Part shown: in pieces, positions 56,682 to 64,000 of the stretch
How positions within the stretch are numbered: position 1 is the first letter of the stretch
How the letters are laid out: the number at the start of each line of letters is the position of its first letter
Assembly: GCA_012932865.1 (NCBI GenBank)
Contig: SAXG01000030.1
Span: 434,001-498,000, forward strand
Source of the DNA: Amylostereum areolatum
Taxonomy: Eukaryota > Basidiomycota > Agaricomycetes > Russulales > Stereaceae
Reading direction: 5' to 3'
Length of the DNA stretch: 64,000 nucleotides
The notes under the pieces: model-generated
Told to the model about the DNA's origin: nothing
The model's database searches: none
Seen by the model: only the letters and a program-made list of their open reading frames with translations
Position numbers and translations under genes: made by a program

Positions 56682-56774
56682 TTGAAGCATGTGATGCAAG
56701 GGAAAGTCATGTGCCGTGACACGTCGCGTGTACGAGGTCTGCAAACGAAGAGAGAAATGGAGCGATCCGTGACA

Positions 56775-58529
56775 TATAGCCTTCAAGAACTTCTTGTCTT
56801 TGACCATGCGTTTATAAACGACGCTGTCGTGCTTCGCGGCTACCTCCAACACAATCTTCTCGACGCTCCGAACACGCGGATTGAATTCGGGGTATGCGTT
56901 GATAAAACACGTAGAATACTTGACCTTGTCGATGATCCTGCCGAGCAAGGATTGCAGCGAGTGAGACTGTGCTCGTAGAGACACCTTCCCACTGCCACTT
57001 GGCCAGACGAGCCAAGCACGTTCCGGCCAGCCCTGGTTTCGAGGGTCCTTGCTCTTGTGCTCTCCGTGTCGTGGCCGTGGGCGCTGAGGAGAATCCGTGG
57101 CCGAGCGGGTCACACGAGGACGCTTATACGGTGCGTGAATAAACAGGGTAGAAGGAAAGCAGCCGTACTTGCCTTAGCTGGACGGCCCTCTATCTCATCC
57201 TTGTCGCGAGCATGTCGTCGGTCTTGAGTGTGACTTTGCGCCCTCGACACGCTATGTCTTGGCTGGGATTTGGCTTGCTGTGGCAGGCGTCGACTGTTGG
57301 AGACTGGGCCGAAGATTAGTATCAACGAGGTGCGGAAACGATGGAGGTAGGCGCACCGTCACTCGACACTGTTCTCGGCGACTCATCCAGATCGGAGTCG
57401 ACGCTGGTGCGTATCGTCTTGGATTTCTTGGGTGTGCGTTGGACCGGGGACGTGTTGGGACTCGGAGTAAGGGATGAGAGGGCTGGACTGGTTGGTGGTG
57501 GGGTTGCTGAAGCTGCTCGTTCTTGGTTGCGAGTGTGACGCCAACGAGGCCGCTGGGAGGATAGAGGACAGTGAGAGAGAGATATGAAAAGGAAGAAGTA
57601 GCCACACACCTCCTCGCGCAAAGCTTTGCTAAGCTTCCGCGGATCACGCCGAAGCTTGGTTAACGCCCGTGCTTCCTTGTCTTCAAGGGCGATGTTGCGA
57701 GTATCATCCTCCCTACCTTCATCCTCACTCGGTGACGCCTCCAACTCGTCCCCATCCCCGTCGCTCTCTTCGTCCACAGACATCGAATCGTCGGCATCTT
57801 CGAGAGGATCACGACGCCGAGGCGTCCGCCGTTTCGATTTTTCGCGTCCAGACTTCTTTGCCTCAGTGGCATCGATGTCCATGGCATTCTCTTCAACATC
57901 CAGCTCCATGGACATGTCCTTGTCCGAGTCGTCGAACGTTATCCGGTGGCGACGACCTGCATGACCGGTAAGACACACGAAACAGATCCGAGTTCAAAGA
58001 AGACTTACTCATACTTGTAGCAGAATGCCTTCGAGGGGGAAGAGGGCCGTTGTCCTCTTCGTCAACGTCGTCCTCTCCGTCAACTTTGTCCTCTTGTAAG
58101 GTCACACGCCGCTCTGTGCATAATAGTAAGTAATAACTTCAATTGAAGAAGGCTTATTCGCTGATTGGCTTACCAGGTTCCTGCCCGCGTTTGGCTTCTG
58201 CGTGGTTTCGCACGTCGTAGTTAAACGACTTGCGCCGCTCTCCCTTCGCGTCGACCATCCAAACTCTCGAAAAATCAGCGTCAATCTCAAGGCTAGCTCT
58301 AAAATCAACTCACCCGACTGTCGTAGGGCAACTTCCTTGGCCGCCCGAGGATGTCGACCTTCAAGACTCAGTAAGTAAGCAACATGGTATCATCACACTG
58401 GCACTCACCAATGGTTTCAGCTGCAGAGTCACCGCCTGGTGAAGCCGTGTTTGGGGGACCTGATGCCGGAGTAGACGTAGCCTTGGGAGGGCGATTCGAT
58501 TTTTGCTGTTTCGACTTGGTTGGAGCCAT
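56775..58529 (-). pseudogene. 5' half of the DUF6532-like host gene
   Basis: Minus exons: 58529-58409, 58358-58314, 58263-58174, 58113-58009, 57956-57610, 57552-57357, 57303-57173, then part-exon 57122-56775, where LTR-C begins. The N-terminal half is charged and low complexity (MSVDEESDGDGDELEASPSE), typical of intrinsically disordered nuclear proteins. The conserved block starts near SLLGRIIDKVKYSTCFINAY. The intron 57172-57123 has a GC donor (AAG|GCAAGT). Together with 46366-45538 the exons sum to 2007 nt (668 aa) without a stop, which supports every splice. Confidence 0.82.
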
Positions 58530-58865
58530 GGAAAAGAAAGTGAGGATATTAGTGTTCGTGTCGGTGACATTGAACCCAACACTTATATTTATCGTTTCTT
58601 CAGTATGCTCGAGGTTCCGGTCCGCGGTCTAGACAAGATGCCGCTTTCCTTGTCTGGCCCGTTCCACTACAGTCGATGATGTTCCGGGGAGGGGCAAGCC
58701 GGCGGGATCATCGGCCTGCGCAGCAGCTGCCGACAGACCATATCCGAAGACCCAAAGTCGAGGTCGTTCTATAGGAGTCGGGAATCACGCTCGATGGCTG
58801 TGCACGGGGGGCAACACTGCCGCTAGACGGGATCGTGCCTCCTCAGCTCGTCCACTTCGCCACAA
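58530..58865. promoter_or_regulatory. divergent spacer between the DUF6532-like gene and the Plavaka gene
   Basis: 336 bp; no gene seen. An ACTTATATTTATC stretch at about 58579-58591 is a TATA-like box for the minus-strand gene. Confidence 0.4.
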
Positions 58866-61800
58866 ATGTCCACATCACATACCAAGCGCTGCGATGCCTG
58901 TGGTCGCTATTTCTCAATGACGGGCTACACAAGCCACCTACTTCAAACTCGCAATCCTGCTTGTATCAAGGAGTGTCAAAAGCAGCTCGGAGAGCGGGTC
59001 CTAGACGCGGTATACGAGGATGGAGCGGAAGCGGAAGATCACCCCCATCCATTCCAGGGTGACTTTTTCGGCGACGACTACTCACCGGCGGATTTCGGAG
59101 TGGGAGAAGAGGAATGGGGAAGGAATGGGGAGGATGGAGATGGGGGGGAGGACACTCAGGGTACGGATGGAGACGGGGACAGGCAAGCGGGAGGGTGCGA
59201 TGACGATGCTAGTGTTAACGACGAATATCTGGACGAGGATGGATATACCTCATCTGACACAGACCTTGACTCGACGGATGCCGACAGCATGGATGACGAC
59301 GAACGGGGAGCTTCCTGCCTCACTGCAACCACCTTCGCCCTCGCCCTCGCCCTCGCCAGAGGAGAGGTCCAATGACGAGTCCTTCTTCCACGGACGCCTT
59401 CTGACTCCCGAGGAGTATGCACACCTACAAGAGATCCTTTTTGATCCCGCATACGTTGAGACGTTCCCTGGCGGTCGTGCTGGCGAGCCTATTCCAGGAC
59501 AGCAACCGTCTCAATACGACGGATTCCGTGACCATTTTGATCGCGCAGCTCCCGGAAACCTTTGGGCACCATTCCACTCCGAGCTCGACTGGCGCATTGC
59601 ACAATGGGCAAAGCTCAGAGGACCGACATCCAGCGCTTTCTCGGACTTACTTTCTATTGACGGGGTGAGTCTGTTCTTTTTCTTCTGTTTCTTTAACCGT
59701 TTCTCACGGATAAAGCAGGTCGTCGACCACCTTGGTCTATCTTACAAGAATGGGCGGGAGCTAAATAAGCTAGTCGACGAAGGGCTCCCGGGCCGTCCAC
59801 CCTTTCAACGTGAAGAAGTCGTCGTAGGCGGTCAAGCATTCGATTTCTACTACCGCGACATCATTGAATGCATCAAGGCCCTGTTTGGCAATCCCGAATT
59901 CCAGCCGTGGTTGGTTTTCGCACCCGAGCGCCACTTCTCGGATGTGGACCACACTGTTCGCTTATTTCACGACATGCACACGGGTAAATGGTGGTGGGCA
60001 ACACATGTATGTTTTTTTCTTAGCTCATCAACATCTCATTGAAGTTTTTCTTGTCGTATCACCAGAAAGCAGTTGAACAAAAAAACCCTGGCGCAACAAT
60101 CATTCCCGTCATCATCTCGACAGACAAGACCCTTCTAACGCTCTTCCGAGGCAAGACAGCATACCCCGTCTACCTGACAATCGGAAACATACCTGCGGAG
60201 CTTCGTCGCAAACCATCCAAACGGGCACAGGTTCTCCTCGCATACCTTCCGTCGACGCGATTGGAGCAAATCACAAACAAAGCTTCACGACGCCGTGCCC
60301 TCGCAAATCTCTACCACGCATGCATGCGTCGCGTTCTTGCCCCCCTTCGCGAGCCGGGAGCCTATGGAATGCCGGTCGCAAGCGGCGATGGTACCCTTTA
60401 CCGCGGGCATCCAATCCTTGCGTGTGTCGTGTGCGATTATCCCGAGCATATGCTCACTATCTGCGGGAAATACGGCGAGTGCTTTGGGTGTGAGGCACAG
60501 GGAGACGAACTCGGAGAGAACGCGTTACATCCTTGGCGGGACCTCGATGCTGTTCTCGATGCCCTAGACATGGTTGACGAGTCTCCTTCGACCTACGCAC
60601 GCGCATGCATCGACGCCGGAATCAAGCCCGTTTATCATCCCTATTGGGAAGACCTCCCGTTCCTTGACATTTTCCGCTCCATTACCCCAGATCCCCTTCA
60701 CCAGCTATACCAGGGCATGGTGAAGCACCTTGTATCCTGGCTTGTCAGTGCATTCGGCGAGCGGGAAATCGATGCTCGTGCCCGTCGGCTGCCGCTCAAC
60801 CACAACCTTCGACATTTCTCCAAAGGGATCACCAGCCTGTCTCGCATCTCGGGAACAGAGCACCGTGACATCTGTCGCATCCTACTCGCGCTGGTTGTCG
60901 ATCTCCCACTACCCGACGGTGTATCCCCCACCCGCATCATCCGCTGCACGCGTGCCCTCCTAGACTTTGTCTACCTTGCGCAGTACCCGTGTCATAGCAC
61001 GGAGATGCTCACATACCTTCAAGCGGCACTCGACACATTCCATGCAAACAAAGACATCTTTATCGAGCTCGGGATCCGCTCGGACTTCAAGATACCCAAG
61101 CTTCATGGTTTGAATCATTTCTCTCCCGGTATCCAGTTATTCGGAACATCAGGAAACTGGGACACCACAACAACGGAACGACTCCACATTGACTTCGCCA
61201 AAGACGCGTACCGCGCCTCAAACAAGAAGGACGAGTTTGAGCAGATGACGAAATGGCTCGTGCGAAAGGAAAAGGTCCAAAGACATGGCGACTACGTCAA
61301 TTGGCGCCTTCGTGATCATCCCCCTGTCTCCTCGTTCCAGCGTCCGGATGCCTTCCGTCGCGTCCACATACAGCTCGCACGGCATCCAAACTGCAAGTCC
61401 GTTTCCTTCGAGTCTCTGGCACACGACTACGGCGCGTTTGACTTTCAGCAGGTACACCTTTACTTCCTGCATTAGTACCCCAGTTCTGATATCATTCCAG
61501 GAGCTTGCGTGTTTTATCACGTCTCTCACAAACCCTCAGCTCCCTCCAGCTCAGCTTCGACGGGAATCCAACCAAGTCTATATGCCCTTCTGCGCTGTTC
61601 CGACTTATTTTCGCATCAAGTTCTGGAACGGCGATCCTCAGGGACGTGAGAACGCCGCTGATACTCTCGATTCAGCACACATTCAACCAGCCCATCGCAA
61701 TCGGCAAGGGCGCCTGGTTCCAGGCCGCTTTGACACCATTTTGGTGAACTACACAGAGAAAGACGGTGCTCAAGGTTAGTACCACCTCGATTTTTTCCCC

Positions 61801-62195
61801 TTTACAGCAAGACTCATTAAGTTCTCTGTGCGTTCCCAGCATTCCGTGTCGCGCAGATCCGTGCCGTGTTCACCTTGCCAAAGGTAGCATCTACCATGGT
61901 GCCCTCAAGGATCACAATCCCGCGCTATTTGGCCTATGTCGAATGGTTCACGCTCTTCTCCTCGGCACCAAATCCTACCCATGGCATGTATTCAATTACA
62001 CGAGCGGAACAAGCGGATGGGCGGCGCGATGCTGAGGTGATCCCCGTCTCAGAGATAGCTCGCAGCGCGCATCTCTCACCTCGTTTTGGGCCGATTTGTC
62101 CTCGTGACTGGACGTCTGCAAATGTCCTCGAACAATGCAAAAGCTTTTACGTTAACCCTTTCACAGACACGCATACACACATAACATTAGTATAG
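58866..62195 (+). CDS. Plavaka-type transposase
   Basis: Exons: 58866-59664, 59719-60006, 60066-61451, 61501-61774, 61840-62195. An N-terminal zinc finger (CDACGRYFSMTGYTSHL) is followed by an acidic Asp/Gly region. The core matches Plavaka (CACTA-related) transposases of Agaricomycetes: FYYRDIIECIKALFGNPEF, APERHFSD, DMHTGKWWWATH, IIPVIISTDKTLLTLF, GNIPAELRRKPS, CVVCDYPEH, ITPDPLHQLYQGMVKHL, KLHGLNHFSPGIQLFG, TERLHIDFAKDAY. Putative catalytic acids sit in the STDKT, DPLHQ and TERLH motifs. Between about 59161 and 59312 the reading frame must shift by one: either a 127-nt intron (59161-59287, GTACGG...GACAG) or a frameshift mutation. Terminal repeats were not found. It may be an immobile copy. 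Confidence 0.86.
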
Positions 62196-63510
62196 AAGGT
62201 TGTCCTTTGTCGACGCCTTGATCTGCCGCACATGGGCGGCGACGCAGTGGTGTTGGTCGGATCGGGCATGCCGTCTGAAAAGAGGGTGTTCCCGGAGATG
62301 TTCAGAGTATCGAACGGGCTGTGCACTTGTGCATCTCATGCAGAGGCTATCGAGGATGCGTACGGTGGCAAAATGGCCGGGGAAATGCAAGGCTTTTTCG
62401 TTTACAGGCTGCAACACTAGGCTTTGAAGTCCGCACGCGCTCGCTCGTGTTTCTCGGCCATACAGTATGATGTTTGTATACTATGAGTACAATTAGTAAG
62501 AATTAGCCGACCTCGTCCTTGAACACTCTGGTTATCTTGACTAGCAAAAATTAGCTTCGTAAGGTGCGATTAGATTGGTTAGGTTGAATTAGGTGCTAAT
62601 ATGGGGGGGAGGTTTTTCCTGATGATTTTCTGCTCGTCGCGCAGTTGGCGCATTTTCCGGAGGGATATGTGGAAATGCCTGAGGGGGAGATCCCTCAGTT
62701 CGAGGAGCGAGATGAAGATCAACCTTTGCGCCAGTGGTTGAGGGAAGAAATGGGTATGTTCGCCCCTTGGACAAGGCTGACATGCACGATAGATGGCTGA
62801 GACATGCCTGTATTTCTCAGGAATTGACAAACCCTTATTCAAGACCGTATTCTTATCCGGCAACCCATACGTTAGCCTGGATTGTTAGTGACAGGTTAGT
62901 GATACAGTGTCAGCAACGACTAGTGCGACAGCACCAAGTTACGACACAGCTGACTAGAAGATGAGGACGACGGAGGAGAGCCGATCAGACACGGCGACAG
63001 ACAGGGGAAAGCAAGCAAAGTCGGTAGAATTGACTAGCTCGAGATAGGGAATATGTACAGCGAGAGGGAGCCTTATATACATGAGAGGAGAGAGACTTAG
63101 GTAAGCAACCAATACACGGCGATCAGTAAGCAGACCAAGTATAAGTAAGCAGTCGTATGTAAAAGAGCACAGCATGAGTCAGTATTGTACAGCATGAGTC
63201 AGGGGAAAGGAGTCAGACCCGGGCCAAGATGAGTCACGTGGGCCCGGGTGGGATATAGATGAACCGGGTCCGGGCCGAAGTGGAGCCGGGCCGGTGATAA
63301 GCCAATAAGTCCTAAAGCGTGTAACCGATGTAAAGTAAAAAGAAAATTATAGACCGTTCATGACATACAGGCCATTCACATTGTCGTGAACCTTTGAAGT
63401 TCGCACACGATCGTGCACAGTTATTGCAAATGAAATACAGTTAACTACAAGGGAAACCGGCCCCAACGTACGGTGGGGTTGAAGAACAGAACGATTGTCT
63501 TCTGTTTATT
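62196..63510. other. spacer with short relics
   Basis: A 50-codon frame preceded by a CGCGCAG acceptor (62644-62802, including HFPEGYVEMPEGEIPQFEER) looks like a stranded exon; family unknown. ACAGCATGAGTCAG occurs twice in tandem (about 63165-63200). The rest is AT-richer, with GGGCCCGGG-type words at 63215-63300. Confidence 0.4.
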
Positions 63511-64000
63511 GCTTTTTGCAAAGATCTTGGCGCGGCCCTGGTTTTTCTCGCGCGCGCGCGCGCGAGCGAGAGCTCAAGTATATATACGAGTATTTTTATA
63601 TCTCGGGATCTAAGGCAACGGGGACGCAAGGGGACAATTGGGGCGTGTTCAGGTCGTAAATACAAAGAGAATGGTGTAAAGATATCACGGAAATCCATGC
63701 AAGAATGGGCTGTAAAAATCATTTGGCCTTTTAGTTGCTCTTCAACTTTGTCCCCGCCTCTGGCGGGCCTCTAACGACCTAGATTGAATATTGGAGCCAG
63801 ATATTATCGTTTGGAGAGGTTTGGAGTGTGCTGCTAGTATGCATTGTGAGTATGGACACCGCGGATGGGTGTAGCGAGACAACAGACTCGGGAACGGGGT
63901 GTCGCCGCGTGAATTGTGTGAGCGCGTGAACTTGGCTGATGCCAATTGAACCTTCCGTACTCCCACCACCCCCTGCCCCCGCCGCAAAACCTCTGGCGTC
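63511..64000. mobile_element. truncated inverted copy of the 40745-41886 TIR element
   Basis: From GCTTTTTGCAAAGATCTTGG at 63511 to the window end, the sequence is the reverse complement of about 41398-41886 with very few differences. The other arm lies beyond the window. Confidence 0.85.

Larger units (their letters stand above)
46380..56774 (-). mobile_element. composite Ty3/Gypsy chromovirus (Tf1/sushi-like), three LTRs and two internal regions
   Basis: Order along the plus strand: LTR-A 46380-46799, defective internal 1 46800-49675, LTR-B 49676-50096, internal 2 50097-56354, LTR-C 56355-56774. All are transcribed on the minus strand. TATAG duplications flank the whole. Gene order gag, protease, RT, RNase H, integrase, chromodomain is Ty3-type; the C-terminal chromodomain and self-priming PBS place it with Tf1/sushi chromoviruses. 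Outer LTRs A and C differ at four positions by my count; LTR-B differs from A at about eleven. Both internals carry disabling mutations. Confidence 0.93.
56355..56774 (-). repeat. LTR-C (5' LTR)
   Basis: 420 bp, TGTCA...TGACA ends. Four differences from LTR-A by my count. Bordered by the PBS inside and by TATAG outside. Confidence 0.93.

Noticed and set aside
49676..56774. Internal 2 with LTR-B and LTR-C as an independent nested insertion into internal 1
   Set aside because: No matching 5-bp duplication at LTR-B and LTR-C (TCCGG against TATAG), and the missing half of internal 1 is not on the far side.
1..64000. CRISPR arrays, bacterial operons, tRNA or rRNA genes
   Set aside because: No regularly spaced repeats; genes are spliced and eukaryotic; no cloverleaf with A/B boxes or rRNA-like block was recognised by eye. 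A tRNA scan was not possible here.

Overview
The window reads as nuclear DNA of a mushroom-forming basidiomycete (Agaricomycetes). Host genes are GC-rich with strong C/G third-position bias and many 45-70 nt GT-AG introns. The mobile genes belong to families typical of agaricomycete genomes: a Plavaka transposase, a KDZ-associated CxC5/CxC6-type protein, and Tf1/sushi-like Ty3 chromoviruses inserted in a gene that looks like DUF6532. Gene models were built by hand-splicing, checking that exon phases close and that conserved motifs are restored. They are predictions, not transcript-supported. Layout 1-30 kb (mostly single-copy housekeeping genes with 0.5-3.4 kb spacers): 3' end of a DUF1932 dehydrogenase (+); a polytopic membrane protein (+); a small membrane protein (+); ATG5 (+); a Zn2Cys6 transcription factor (-); an SLC35C2-like transporter (-); MED31 (-) divergent from a UCH37/UCHL5 deubiquitinase (+); an F-box protein (-) divergent from IMP dehydrogenase (+); an 85-aa dsRNA-binding protein (-); farnesyl diphosphate synthase (-). 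Layout 30-42 kb: accessory DNA with a TA-flanked TIR element, GGTTC-rich repeats, a 787-aa uncharacterised Cys-cluster protein (+), a small membrane protein (-), a decayed eIF3e copy (+), a CxC5/CxC6-type protein (-) and a 1.14 kb element with about 190-bp inverted repeats. Layout 42-45 kb: a DMAC1-like (DUF4536) gene and an S1/P1 nuclease with 14 exons, one only 5 nt long. Layout 45.5-58.5 kb: one minus-strand host gene (DUF6532-like) split in a coding exon by a 10.4 kb Ty3/Gypsy composite, arranged LTR - defective internal 1 - LTR - internal 2 - LTR and flanked by a TATAG target duplication. Layout 58.8-64 kb: a Plavaka-type transposase gene, then spacer and a truncated inverted copy of the 40.7 kb TIR element. 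The most unusual feature is the 5' leader of the Ty3 element. From the inferred transcript start to the gag AUG, about 1.35 kb, there is not one sense-strand ATG. Yet the leader carries a 402-codon gag-frame reading frame, broken by a single TAG, with coding-like C-ending codons. The element also shows an 11-nt match between its inferred transcript start and its primer-binding site, the signature of Tf1-type self-priming.
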